From: a virus
IMG/VR virus record: IMGVR_UViG_3300023091_000004
Location: 1-47,071 of that record
DNA: 47,071 nt
Reading direction: 5' to 3' (one strand)
The notes under the pieces were generated by a model. That model ran no database searches, was not told the DNA's origin, and saw only the letters and a list, made by a program, of their open reading frames with translations. Below, piece by piece: positions 26,001-34,335 of the stretch; the first letter of the stretch is position 1, and each line of letters starts with the position of its first letter. A program made the translations under genes and the position numbers.

Positions 26001-27354
26001 GGATGAACTGCGTCGTTGAGACGACCGCCGGGATGACCGTCGTGTTGGTGACAGGCGAGCACTCGGCGAGCCACATCTTGTTGTCGACGAGCAGGCCGGT
26101 GATCTGGGACGTGCTGAACGGCGTGGTGCTCGACGAGGATGTCGTGCCCGCAGCAACCGTGAAGCTCGTGCCCCACGAAATGATGCTGGAGTCCGCCGTG
26201 GGGTTGGAGACCACGAAATCAGTATTCTGGATGTAGTCCGAGCGGGACGGCGCGATACCACACCGCAAAACCGTCGCCACCAGGCTGTTCGGCAGGTAGT
26301 CGAACGTGTTCTGCCAGGTGTTCGCGAAGTAGTTGATCGTGACCGTGCTGCCAGGCGACGGAGCGAAAGCTAGGGTGACGAGCCCGTTGGTGCCGTCCAC
26401 GGCGGTCGGGATGACCTGTGTGGCCGTGCCCCCAGGAGAAGCAACCTTGACGACGACCTTGCTCGGGTCGGTCGTCGTGACACCGCCCCCGCTTCCGTCC
26501 ACGATGGGACGCTGGAAGACGCGGAAGGTCTGGTTGCGGTTCGTCTTGGTACCGCTGCTCCACCCGAGGACACCGTTCGCCGTGCCCGCTCCGATCTGAA
26601 GGGACTGGGGGGTCGTGAGCTGGAGGTAGGTCAGGCCCTGGCTGTCGGTGAAGACCGACGCGCTGAGGTTCGCGACCGCAGACGGGATCGTGGACGCCAG
26701 GAACGCCGCCGAGATGGTGCCTCCAGGAAGCGTGACCTGGCTGGAGACCCCGTTCACGATGATGATGAACTGGTCGTTCGAGCCCGTCGTGATGGCGTAG
26801 GGTCCGTAGCCTGGGCTGGTGAGGGTCGCGGAGGTCGAAGTGACCTGACTGGACACATCATCCGTGAAGGCTGTGTCCCCACGATGGAAGTAGTAGCTGA
26901 CGAGGACGTGATCGGTCGGCTGCGTCGGGAGCTGGAGGGTGACGAGACCCTTGGCACCTTTGACCTGTGCCACAACAACCGGCGTCCCATTGACCGTAAC
27001 GGTCAAGGTCGCAGGGTTGTTGGTCACTCGACCGATGCCCGACCCGTCCACGATGGGACCGTTGCGGACGACGAACTGGTAGAGACCCCCAGTCTGCGCC
27101 CCGAGGACGGGGTTGTTCGGGTTCGTCGAGTTGACGACCCACTGGAGGCTCACGTCCTCGTTGACGATCTGCTCGTCGAGCGTCGCAGAACTTCCGCGCA
27201 CGAGTTCGAGGTCGTCCTGCTCCAAGGTCTCCTGCCCGACCCCGATGACGAACGGGATGCGAAGCCCGGCTACGATGTTGGCAACGTTGGCTTCGGTGAG
27301 CGTCCGAGTGTAGGCGCCCGGCGGGACGTAAGTCAAAAACGGACCCAAACTCAT
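23098..27354 (-). CDS. Tail sheath protein, very large, with repeated inserted domains
   Basis: 1418 residues, about twice T4 gp18 (659). The N-terminus LTYVPPGAYTRTLTEANVAN is the typical sheath opening. The C-terminal about 350 residues are the conserved sheath core: NRIAAFYPDSSVITLTDELG, QQSRNTLDQYVGTKFLSQRT, VNVSMTSLFKQLV, ending QPIFPLEYLVLTFNLRAQI. Between them sit repeated modules. Two begin PIVDGSG (about 100-155 and 283-345). Three contain a (D/N)xF..VxG..V..G segment and end in LGW/LGF (about 182-265, 667-772 and 790-882). These probably decorate the sheath surface. Good ribosome site GAGGAAAATC before ATG 27354. Confidence 0.85.
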   Translation of the reverse strand: MSLGPFLTYVPPGAYTRTLTEANVANIVAGLRIPFVIGVGQETLEQDDLELVRGSSATLDEQIVNEDVSLQWVVNSTNPNNPVLGAQTGGLYQFVVRNGPIVDGSGIGRVTNNPATLTVTVNGTPVVVAQVKGAKGLVTLQLPTQPTDHVLVSYYFHRGDTAFTDDVSSQVTSTSATLTSPGYGPYAITTGSNDQFIIIVNGVSSQVTLPGGTISAAFLASTIPSAVANLSASVFTDSQGLTYLQLTTPQSLQIGAGTANGVLGWSSGTKTNRNQTFRVFQRPIVDGSGGGVTTTDPSKVVVKVASPGGTATQVIPTAVDGTNGLVTLAFAPSPGSTVTINYFANTWQNTFDYLPNSLVATVLRCGIAPSRSDYIQNTDFVVSNPTADSSIISWGTSFTVAAGTTSSSSTTPFSTSQITGLLVDNKMWLAECSPVTNTTVIPAVVSTTQFILPEVPTTGNGRDTTLGSALYSTVTNSRQDLVTNRPDLVIAYAGENLRDALNRGTQVVTAVDGASRTITLQNPCPPDWTVFATFYYNDISDDTYILTCATPGAVGTGQYTVQDTASGNLLYQVRYSGKSGISQVLQWPRGSETIPDACFSGIGTPVSETVTVTFSSAPAQNAVVTNRNSEPYNLFASSANWDMGVNGGTPAVTNLLGQARGYLVSGQVELSGGNITIPASPNNVLNLVIDGTAVSATLTTDTPTNIVAAINLAIDTAIPVGAPHSLCKYAQIGSGNVFFLIKSLTAPAALPGGFDAVSSVSIAQGTVESHLGFKTYQKALGTSGAINKPATLLGSVAGSFSFMAGLNDVFVLSVDGIQYQVPFGTASLTIDQVVTAINGVVTGIASNGTLANAGFLRLTSTTNAAKSNITIGGGSANAVLGFVQNQMGSQTQVTAQEVVDELFSQDVSWPPTDFVAYVDSINSQNYITIESLTTGVTASNISFLSTSNSAFNQTTNIGLTAGVDGDNGEDPQEIFTVSSSAGSSGSHGTGIPGQTYTDTTTGLRFTILPSQTGAYDTGHFTLTVSQTFQVDPSRPWYSIPGLETTVSNTASVFPTDTGTIQTVNPSGVSPAIGDFYFLSYQYQKQDFSPAIYRQLSSIEAAFGDVSATNRVSLGSYLTILNGALLVGVQQVLKVPGTNQASDSTFISAIQGLSTPLPGGIKPDILVPLGTSTAIYSYLTQHCETMSLIQNQSERMGFIGFASGTIPSAVQTIVQSLVSNRIAAFYPDSSVITLTDELGNTSESLVDGTFFSAAVSGAVVSPSVDVATPWTRRRLQGITSIPRILDPITANQTAVAGVTLIENLTNLIRIRQGLTTNMSSILTRLPTVTQIADFVQQQSRNTLDQYVGTKFLSQRTNEVNVSMTSLFKQLVHAEVVGGFTGISSNVDPNDPTTLQFEAYYQPIFPLEYLVLTFNLRAQI

Positions 27355-27464
27355 GATTTTCCTCGGGTTTCCAGCGGGGGTGTTTTGGATCTGAGTCGGG
27401 GTCTAGGGCCTGCTTTGCATCGGGGTCTGCGTCTGCCTCTTCTCCCCTGTCGCTTTACAAGAGG

Positions 27465-27483
27465 AAAACGCATCCGCCGGATG
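27465..27483 (-). terminator. Possible intrinsic terminator
   Basis: Just after the stop of the zinc-ribbon gene. On the minus strand CATCC-GGC-GGATG forms a 5-bp hairpin (27471-27483) followed by CGTTTTCC (T run 27465-27468). The short stem makes it a weak terminator. It would separate the upstream gene block from the sheath gene. Confidence 0.45.
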
Positions 27484-27484
27484 A

Positions 27485-27925
27485 CTAGCGTTCACTTCGT
27501 GCCGAGCGAGCCTCCTGAAGTCGGGCCAGGGCGGTCTTCGTGAGGTTCTTACGCGCTTCTCGCGCAGGGCCTGGCATCGGGGAGTATTCGACGTAGTCTT
27601 TGCCTGTCTTGCGAGCGAGCGCGTGTGTCTCTCCGACCTTTCGGGCCGTACCCTTGGCCTTCTCCTTCTCGTTGTAGTAGCCCCACCTCTTCTCGGCATC
27701 GCGACCCACGGCATGGTCAGCGGTCGGGTAGTCCTCCTTGTGGACGCCCGTGTTGCCGATCTTCGTGGGGTCTTCCTTGAAGCCGAAGGCGAAGCCTTCG
27801 AGAACGCGCGGAGCCTGCTCATGACAGCTCGGGCACTCGAGAGAGCCGTGCTCCCCCATCTTGAGCATTCGCTCGAACTTGAGGTTGCAACCTTCCTGCT
27901 GACACTCAAAAACATACTTTGGCAC
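27485..27925 (-). CDS. FmdB-type zinc-ribbon protein
   Basis: 146 residues from a GTG start with AAGGAG upstream. The N-terminal zinc ribbon has C8, C13, C31 and C34 (FECQQEGC ... LECPSCHE), matching the FmdB/CxxC-CxxC regulatory-protein plan MPxYxFxCxxC. The C-terminal two thirds are charged and basic (RDAEKRWGYYNEKEKAKG, RKNLTKTALARLQEARSA), suggesting nucleic-acid or protein binding. Such small ribbons are common in large phages without a known role. Lies between the 375-residue virion protein and the sheath. Confidence 0.7.
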   Translation of the reverse strand: MPKYVFECQQEGCNLKFERMLKMGEHGSLECPSCHEQAPRVLEGFAFGFKEDPTKIGNTGVHKEDYPTADHAVGRDAEKRWGYYNEKEKAKGTARKVGETHALARKTGKDYVEYSPMPGPAREARKNLTKTALARLQEARSARSER

Positions 27926-27946
27926 GACGCTACTCCTTATTTGGAT

Positions 27947-29074
27947 CTAGAGGATCTTCTCAAAGTTCGAGTTGCGCCCAGCGATATGTGGCGCGGTCGC
28001 AAAGAACATGTTGGCCGCCTGCATCTGCTCTGGACGAGGAATCGTCTGCTGGATGCGGCTGATGGTTAGTGGCAACGGGATATGGATTTCCCAGTCAACA
28101 CGGAGGGCCACGGTGATTGACGAGTTGTAGAACATGAGGTCGGCCGTCTCGTCGTACTGCTCCTCGGACTCACCCCCCATTGAGATGTCAGTCAGCTCGA
28201 TCCCTTCGAACTCCAGGAGAGGCTTCTTGACACCCCAGAGGGACATGATGGCGAAGTCGGTGATCTCTTCCATCTGGATGGGGTCTTGCGAGATGACCTC
28301 TAGCTCGAAGGACAGCTCGAACTTCCCCCCGTAAGCGTTTGCAGCGTCCACTCGGTCGGGGTAGATCACGATGGCGACCTTGTCCCCCTTGCGGGCACGC
28401 TTGCCAAAAGCCAGGACGACGCCGGGAAGCGCCTTGAAATCGGCCTGGTTCCACTGGAACGCGACAGGCCCTACGGAAGGCGCCGTGTAACGGTAGTCCG
28501 CATTAAGGACGACGTTCGGGAAGAACGACCGAAGGAGCGTGATGGCCCCGTCGTTGTAGTTGACCTGGTAGTCCACCCCCTCGGTCAGAAGGGTGTGGTG
28601 GTCGACCCAGAGACGCACGGTGCCCTTCACGGGAAGCCGCTGAAGTTGTGCCTCACGCTCGACTCCAGAGACGAACTGCAGGACGGCCTCATCTGTCACC
28701 GTCAGAAGCGGGTCAAGGGCGTACCACCCGTGCTCGCTGTTGTTCGTGGGCGCATGAAGAATCTCCATGTAGTAGACGCCCGGCGCCGTAGGGAACCGCC
28801 CCGGCGACATCCGAACCCGGTCGAGATCCTCTCGAACCCACTCTAGGGGATACGAGGGGGCCCCGATGTATGCCAGCATGACGTGGCTCTCGATGGTCCC
28901 CATGAAGTTGTCGGCCGCGAGCGCGACCTTGTTGGCCGAGCTACCCTTGACAACGATGCCGTACTGAGGTCTTTCCGTGAAAGAATTTTTGTTCTCGATC
29001 CAAGGCACGATCTTGTTGTAGACCGGGTGCCCGGTGAAGCTGTCCTTCAGCTCCAGGATGAGTCGTCTCTTCAT
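27947..29074 (-). CDS. Putative virion structural protein
   Basis: 375 residues, beta-rich. Segments include LILELKDSFTGHPVYNKIVP, VRLWVDHHTLLTEGVDYQVN and YNDGAITLLRSFFPNVVLNA, where a value-then-position pattern (GVDYQVNYNDGAITLL) resembles Ig-like or baseplate-type beta domains. It continues with FELSFELEVISQDPIQMEEI. The late motif ITVALRVDWEIHIPLPLTIS looks like an oligomerisation strand. Position directly before the zinc-ribbon and sheath genes suggests a neck, collar or sheath-initiator role, as inference from order only. Confidence 0.55.
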   Translation of the reverse strand: MKRRLILELKDSFTGHPVYNKIVPWIENKNSFTERPQYGIVVKGSSANKVALAADNFMGTIESHVMLAYIGAPSYPLEWVREDLDRVRMSPGRFPTAPGVYYMEILHAPTNNSEHGWYALDPLLTVTDEAVLQFVSGVEREAQLQRLPVKGTVRLWVDHHTLLTEGVDYQVNYNDGAITLLRSFFPNVVLNADYRYTAPSVGPVAFQWNQADFKALPGVVLAFGKRARKGDKVAIVIYPDRVDAANAYGGKFELSFELEVISQDPIQMEEITDFAIMSLWGVKKPLLEFEGIELTDISMGGESEEQYDETADLMFYNSSITVALRVDWEIHIPLPLTISRIQQTIPRPEQMQAANMFFATAPHIAGRNSNFEKIL

Positions 29075-29136
29075 AGAATTACACAGGTAGAAGTACGTCA
29101 GACACCTCCCTTCTCACAGAAGCACACTAAGGGGGG

Positions 29137-31239
29137 CTACCCGGCATACTCTTCCCCAGCCAGAACGAGCAGGCCCTCCGCGACCGCCGTCATGGGGTCC
29201 TTGGCCATGCGAACTTCCGAGATGAGGATGGGAAAGCCCTTCTTCTTGACCTGCTCGAACTCCTCCTTGAACACGGCCTCGAAGTTGATGGCCTTGGTCG
29301 TACCGCCCGACAGGACGAACGGGATGGGGTCAGGGAGGCTGAGCGTGCTCTGGATGCGTCGGAACTGGACGGCGATGTTCTCCAGACAGTAGCGGATGAG
29401 GGCTCGGATGTAGAGGCTGATGGCCTCGGCCTCTCTGTTGCCCGAGGCCGTGAGGTCGATGCCCCTCTCCTTGGCCGAGCACACACGGGCTGCGGTTGAC
29501 CCGAGAGCCTTGGCGGCATGCGAGTCGATCCAGTCACCACAGTTGTGGACAACCATGCCGGGAGAAGAAAACGAATGATGGTCCGATCCTACACGGATAT
29601 CCCACACGGATCGTCCGTAAGGCACAATCTTGATCGACTGCACCTTGTAGGTTGCAAAACAGGGACGGTTATCATGGACAGAGTGACCCTCTACTTTGAG
29701 CATCATATCAAGCACGGCGACCGCAACGTGTCCCGTTACACGAATCTCATAGGTGTCTTTCTTCCCTTCGATGCGAACACCTCGCTTGTTCACACCACCC
29801 TGACGCGGAAGACGCTTTTGAATGGAATGCTCTACCCCAAACCTGTTAAGCAGATGATGGGTCAGCATCACCACTGGGAGTGAGGTGTTGGTGATGCACC
29901 GTCGCTTAGGCTCCTCGTGTCCATCGGAATCCAAGAGGCCCTCAATGATACCCAGAGCCATCTGGTCTGAAATTCGGTCGATAGGGAGAGGGACAGTCTT
30001 CTCACCGTCTTTCGTATAGAACCGCTCTTTCATGTGACGGGAAATCACCGTGGAATGCAGTTTGATACGACACACCCCCTCAGCGGGATCTTCCACAAGT
30101 TGCACACCGAACCCCCCGAAGATGGTAGCAAGCACCGTACAAGTCTTGTCAATGGTTTTACGATCCTTAATATCGATTGCGATCTGAACGAATTCAGGAT
30201 CAACTGCGTAGGGGCCACAAGACCCGTCACCCAGGAACAGTCCGAAGAATCGCCCTAAATTGCGAGCAGTAGCAACCGTGATATTGTCTCCGTTTTTGCG
30301 ACCAAAGTAATACGTGCCTCCGCTCGTTTGTGAGGACTGGATCGTGGGAACACCACACATGTCCCCCTCTTTCAGATCCCCAGCTTGAACCCACTCCCAC
30401 CCGAAACGTCGAGAGACAAAAACACGGTGGTCTGAAGTGAGGCGGTGAGGCAAGCTGTTCAGGTGCTCCAGCTCTACTTCGAGAAGACTGTCTCGATAAC
30501 CGTTGTCCAACTTCTCTTCAACGGACACGAAAGTACCAGTGGCGTCGAGAACCATGTCCCCTGGCACGATATCCTCCATCATTTTCAGTCCGGTGTCCGT
30601 GACTACCGGGAAGTCGTCCGACAAACAGCGAGCAAGACTAAACTCCACCCCCTTGACCGTCTGGTAGGCTAGGGCACAATTCATCATACCGGAGCCGAAG
30701 CTCACGGCGAGGCCCGAGAAGTTCTCCGGGGCGCACTGCGAGTAGATGATGGCCATCGACTCGTTCATCGGGTGCGGGGTGTACCCGTGCTCCTGGAGGA
30801 TCTTCTTGAAGACCTCCTGGTGGTACACAATGTCCTGCTCGGGGTCATCGATGGGGCTCGCGGGCACGCTGTAGAAGCAGTGCTCGTTCGCAACCGTGGG
30901 CTCCTTCAGGACGTTGTAGACGAGGAGAGAGAGGATCTGCTGTGCCTCAAGCTCCCCTGCGGAGACGACACCCCGCTGGAGGGGGCGCCTGACCTCACGC
31001 TTGAAAAGGTTGGCCATGTTGAGAGCGCTGTCCCCGAGGACGATGAGCTGCCCGTCCTTCTCAACGTAGTCAACCTTGCCGAGCCGGAGTGTCTTCTTGG
31101 CTTCGATATCGAGGTCGATGAAAGCGTCTCGGACGCGAAGAGTCTCGGTCTTACCTTCGATCGTTGTGCGGGCTGCCAAAATATTCATTGTCCCACAATC
31201 TATGCCACAACCAGGCCGGTAACCTTTGGGGTCACTCAT
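29137..31239 (-). CDS. Actin-like ATPase precursor containing an intein
   Basis: 700-residue precursor. Without the intein (residues 205-566) the host protein has 338 residues, normal for ParM/Alp/MreB-type filament proteins. Phosphate-1 loop GCGIDCGTMN is at the N-terminus, phosphate-2 region LAVSFGSGMMNCALAYQ at about 177-193, and adenosine motif VLSGGTTKAINFEAVF near 642-657. The intein interrupts just after SLAR and before CGDWIDSHAAKALG, in the conserved segment after phosphate 2, so the ATPase should be inactive until splicing. Possible roles are DNA or phage positioning. Its start ATG overlaps the stop of the endonuclease gene upstream (ATGA). Confidence 0.85.
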   Translation of the reverse strand: MSDPKGYRPGCGIDCGTMNILAARTTIEGKTETLRVRDAFIDLDIEAKKTLRLGKVDYVEKDGQLIVLGDSALNMANLFKREVRRPLQRGVVSAGELEAQQILSLLVYNVLKEPTVANEHCFYSVPASPIDDPEQDIVYHQEVFKKILQEHGYTPHPMNESMAIIYSQCAPENFSGLAVSFGSGMMNCALAYQTVKGVEFSLARCLSDDFPVVTDTGLKMMEDIVPGDMVLDATGTFVSVEEKLDNGYRDSLLEVELEHLNSLPHRLTSDHRVFVSRRFGWEWVQAGDLKEGDMCGVPTIQSSQTSGGTYYFGRKNGDNITVATARNLGRFFGLFLGDGSCGPYAVDPEFVQIAIDIKDRKTIDKTCTVLATIFGGFGVQLVEDPAEGVCRIKLHSTVISRHMKERFYTKDGEKTVPLPIDRISDQMALGIIEGLLDSDGHEEPKRRCITNTSLPVVMLTHHLLNRFGVEHSIQKRLPRQGGVNKRGVRIEGKKDTYEIRVTGHVAVAVLDMMLKVEGHSVHDNRPCFATYKVQSIKIVPYGRSVWDIRVGSDHHSFSSPGMVVHNCGDWIDSHAAKALGSTAARVCSAKERGIDLTASGNREAEAISLYIRALIRYCLENIAVQFRRIQSTLSLPDPIPFVLSGGTTKAINFEAVFKEEFEQVKKKGFPILISEVRMAKDPMTAVAEGLLVLAGEEYAG
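29542..30627 (-). mobile_element. Intein with LAGLIDADG homing endonuclease, in the actin-like gene
   Basis: 362 residues, Cys205 to Asn566 of the precursor, with Cys567 as the +1 nucleophile. Block A CLSDDFPVVTDTGLKMMEDI; block B LTSDHRVFVS (T and H present); two LAGLIDADG helices, LGRFFGLFLGDGS and GIIEGLLDSDGHEE, each with its acidic residue; blocks F/G VWDIRVGSDHHSFSSP to VVHN-C. All splicing residues (C1, block B His, HN, C+1) and both endonuclease aspartates are present, so it looks active for splicing and homing. Boundaries are set by the extein motif. Confidence 0.93.
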
Positions 31240-31877
31240 TTGATCCTCATTTCGAGAGCTTCACGCAGTACCTCTGCGCAAAACTCAGGTTTTTTGTGTA
31301 GGTCATTTTCCCAGAGACGAACCACCCTATAGCCGTGGTTCAACAAGTAACTATTGCACGAGCAGTCGACCCCCCTCTGTTTCCGATGAGCGCTCGATAG
31401 CCGTCCCTCATCGGGATAGAGCAACGGGTTTGCGTGCCAGTAGTCCCCATCCGCCTGCACGACGAGAAGTTTGGACGGTACGAAGAAGTCCACTGTGTGA
31501 TAGCCGACAGGATACTGCTCAACAAACTCGACACCCAACTGTTGAAGGAGTCCCCTGACGATCAACTCAGGCTCCGTGACCTTCCGCTTGAACTTTGCCA
31601 TTCTCGCCGGAAACGCCGCCCTGAGCTTCTCTCTATACTCAGCCGCTTTCTCTGCCCCATAGACCTCTTCGTAACTCTTGCCTGTCTTGCTCTTGATGTG
31701 TGCTCTAACACCACGAGTGATATTCGCGACGTAGACAGGGTCTTGGTAGAGATATTCTACCTTGTGGATAGGATTTGCAGCCCTACTTCGTCTTCCAACG
31801 GGAATCGTTGAAAGCAACCGTCTGTGTGCTTGCTGCCTTCTCGACCCAGCCCCTGCGTTCAATGTCCGAGCGGTCAT
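31236..31877 (-). CDS. Vsr-like stand-alone homing-type endonuclease
   Basis: 213 residues from ATG 31877, but the first 30 or so residues overlap the 3' end of the Dps-like gene and look unnatural. A later non-ATG start near 31790 is likely. An N-terminal DNA-binding segment has SKTGKSYEEVYGAEKAAEYR, a motif common in phage homing nucleases. The C-terminal nuclease has TVDFFVPSKLLVVQADGDYW and H, then CNSYLLNHGYRVVRLWENDL. This is the Vsr/EDxHD-like fold with metal-binding Asp, Asp and His. It is coupled (ATGA) to the intein-bearing actin-like gene, a usual place for homing nucleases next to the gene they invade. Confidence 0.75.
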   Translation of the reverse strand: MTARTLNAGAGSRRQQAHRRLLSTIPVGRRSRAANPIHKVEYLYQDPVYVANITRGVRAHIKSKTGKSYEEVYGAEKAAEYREKLRAAFPARMAKFKRKVTEPELIVRGLLQQLGVEFVEQYPVGYHTVDFFVPSKLLVVQADGDYWHANPLLYPDEGRLSSAHRKQRGVDCSCNSYLLNHGYRVVRLWENDLHKKPEFCAEVLREALEMRIK

Positions 31878-32583
31878 AGTTGGCCGTCTTCGTCGTCCGT
31901 TGCTTGAGGAGGTAGACGAAGCCCTCGTGCTTGTCCGAAATGCCTTGAAGGAGGTTGTCCGTCCCGTTCGAGAGACGGCCGGACGTTTCGAGGGCGTCGT
32001 AGATGATCCTGAGCACGGCGAGCGTATTCATGACCGCACGGAGCGAGAGGACGGTCAACTCATCGGGGCTGGTGTCAACCGATGCCCCCTCGTAGAAGGT
32101 CTGAACGATGACCGAGACGTGCTGAGCATGCAGGACAGGGTGCGCGAGGATGACGTGCCCCGAGCCCACCATGCGTTCGGCCAGGGGGTCGATGTCCCCG
32201 GAGACCTCGTTGTAGAGGCGCTCGAAGAGGAGGTGATCCCCGTAGTAGGTCTGCCCTCGCGTCTGCCAGTGATGCGCCTGGAAGATGAGCCCCTCCGCTC
32301 GGAGAAACGCCAGGAGGACAGCCAGCTCGCTCATCGGGGCGGGGCCGTAGTCATCCTTGATGGTCTGGATGATGACCGGCAGGGTCGTCAGGAAGTCCGC
32401 CCCATCCTTGCCCGAGGCGACCTTGATGGTGTCCTCGGGTAGGTAAGGAGGTCCGTGCTTCATGAGGTTGTAGGTCGTCGGGTCATGCCAGATGGTCTGG
32501 ACAGCTTCGGCGTACAGACCCGAGTAAGGGTCCTTCACGGGCTGCGGGGCGCCCATGACTGTGTTGTCGGCAGCATCCGGCAT
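31783..32583 (-). CDS. Dps-like ferritin-family protein
   Basis: 266 residues. The core HHWQTRGQTYYGDHLLFERL followed by YNEVSGDIDPLAERMVGSG has the Dps ferroxidase residues with exact spacing: H105, H117 (+12), E121 (+4, Asp in most Dps), D132 (+11) and E136 (+4). Dps proteins form 12-mer shells that oxidise and store iron and can protect DNA. N- and C-terminal extensions (about 80 residues each) make it longer than the usual 160-180. It sits among virion genes, so packaging into the particle or a structural reuse of the four-helix bundle are both possible. Confidence 0.8.
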   Translation of the reverse strand: MPDAADNTVMGAPQPVKDPYSGLYAEAVQTIWHDPTTYNLMKHGPPYLPEDTIKVASGKDGADFLTTLPVIIQTIKDDYGPAPMSELAVLLAFLRAEGLIFQAHHWQTRGQTYYGDHLLFERLYNEVSGDIDPLAERMVGSGHVILAHPVLHAQHVSVIVQTFYEGASVDTSPDELTVLSLRAVMNTLAVLRIIYDALETSGRLSNGTDNLLQGISDKHEGFVYLLKQRTTKTANYDRSDIERRGWVEKAASTQTVAFNDSRWKTK

Positions 32584-32595
32584 GGGGGCCTCGAA

Positions 32596-33129
32596 TCAGA
32601 AGGCTACGTCACTCGGGTCCGGGGCGTGCATCTCCTCACGGAGTTCCTGACCGACACCGGACGGCGTGAGCCGCTCAGGGCGTGCCGGGAAGGTCTTGCC
32701 CGAGAACGGGCTGCGGACCGTGTGGACACGCTCCTCCAGGAAGAACTTCTTGCCGTCCGGGTCGGTGTACTCCCAGAGCATGGGCATTCCCGCCTCGTGG
32801 TTCTCCAAGGCGAGGATCTCGTCGTCCGCATGCTTGCGGCGGTTCTTGGGGATGCTCGTCTTGGGGCCGGGAGCACCCGGTGCGGGGGCGTTCATCTGCT
32901 CCTTCAGCTCCTTGCCCACTGCCGGAATCTGGTACTTCTCGGGGCGCTGCGGGCAACTCTTGCCCGAGTACGGCGAGTGGACGTTCTGGCGACGAGTCGG
33001 GAGGAAGAACTCCCCACCGCCATCTGAGTCAACGTACTTCCAGAGGACAGGCGAAGCAGCTTGCTTGCCGGCGAGCTTGTGGGTGATATCTTCGGCCTGC
33101 GCGAGCAAGGCGGCTTGACGAGGGTGCAT
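32596..33129 (-). CDS. Hypothetical protein with duplicated domain
   Basis: 177 residues from ATG 33129 (GAAGGAGAT upstream; an ATG at 33159 is also in frame). It holds two copies of a roughly 55-residue unit. Copy 1: VLWKYVDSDGGGEFFLPTRR, HSPYSGKSCPQRPEKYQIPA, VGKELKEQM. Copy 2: MLWEYTDPDGKKFFLEERVH, RSPFSGKTFPARPERLTPSG, VGQELREEM. The W-x-Y-x-D-x-DG-x-x-FF and SP(Y/F)SGK motifs suggest a small beta domain with a helix. No known family. First intact phage gene downstream of the R-M remnant. Confidence 0.6.
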   Translation of the reverse strand: MHPRQAALLAQAEDITHKLAGKQAASPVLWKYVDSDGGGEFFLPTRRQNVHSPYSGKSCPQRPEKYQIPAVGKELKEQMNAPAPGAPGPKTSIPKNRRKHADDEILALENHEAGMPMLWEYTDPDGKKFFLEERVHTVRSPFSGKTFPARPERLTPSGVGQELREEMHAPDPSDVAF

Positions 33130-33171
33130 GACTAGACGATCTCCTTCATGCACCCTCATCTAATAGAAGGA

Positions 33172-34335
33172 CTATCCGCGCCCCTCCTTCAGCATGTTGA
33201 CGTGGATGACGATCTCGGTCGGCTCGTCGGCCCGCTCGACAGCGAGCAGCCGCTCGACGTTCTCGTCCTTCTCGGCCCCCTTCTGGCCCGAGTGCACCTG
33301 AATGACGCGGCCCTTGTAGCGCCCCTCGAAGAACTGATCGTCCTCGATCAGTTTGACGAGAGTGTTGGCGTGCTCGGTGTCGGAGGCGATCACCAGCATG
33401 AACGGCTTCACCTTGCGAACGCCGTTCTGCTGTGCATAGACGTCGAGATCCACCTTCGCCGATTCGTGAACGCGAATGCCGTCTTCGAGCTTGAGGCGTT
33501 CGAGCGCGCTGGCGCTCATCGAGGCAGGATTGAAGTTGGCGCGGGTGGCGACCGCGGGCTCCTTCACGTAGCCGTCGTGCATCGCCTGGGCGAGCGGATA
33601 GTCGAAGATCACGTTCTTGAAACGAGTGGGCTTGTTGCCCGACTCGACTTGCGGTGTCGCAGTTAGCTCGAGCCCGAGCACGGGCTTCAGCTCCTCGATC
33701 GACTTCATGCTGGAGTCGGCACGGTAGCGGTGCGCCTCGTCCATGATCAGCACGAGGTCATCAAGTCCTGCGAGATACTGCATGAAGGACTCGCCGAGGT
33801 ACTCTCTGAATTGGCGCGCCTTTCTTGCGGTATCGTTCTTCGCGTTAAACTTGGCGATGTTGAACACGAAAACGGAGACGTCGTACGGATCCGTCCTGAG
33901 CAGCAGTTCGCTGTGCTCGTAGTTATCCGCGGTGACGACCTGCGGCACTCTGACAGCGAACTCAGCGATCCCCTGGAACACGTACTTCGGCGTATTCGGG
34001 GTGAAGTCGGCGACGAGCTTGTTGTAGATGGTGAGGTTCGGGGCGAGCACGAAGAAGTGGCGGATGCCGTGCTCGAGATGGAGGTAGGCGATGAACGCGC
34101 CCATCAAACGCGTCTTGCCTACGCCGGTGGCAAGAGCGAAGCACAAGCTGGGGAATGCACGCTCGAAGTCCTCGACCGACGCGAACTCGGACCTGATGAC
34201 AGACAGCGCTGCCTGGAGGTCGCGGTTCTTGTGGGGCTGCGCGATTTCCATCACGCGATGGAGGATCTCGAGCGACCGGCGCTGCGGCGTGCGCAGGCTC
34301 AGACGCCCGCTGATGCTACTCACATGGCGGCTCAT
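33172..34335 (-). pseudogene. res: Type III restriction Res subunit, truncated
   Basis: 387 residues from ATG 34335, overlapping the Mod stop as ATGA. Type III Res subunits have about 900-1000 residues. Here only the N-terminal part of the helicase remains: Walker A ATGVGKTRLMGAF, motif II DEAHRYRAD, motif III LELTATPQ, up to IVIHVNMLKEGRG. Family members continue GWDVTNLY at this point. Instead the sequence breaks after KEG, hits a stop, and meets phage DNA. Motif VI and the C-terminal nuclease domain are missing, so no restriction activity is expected. Confidence 0.85.
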
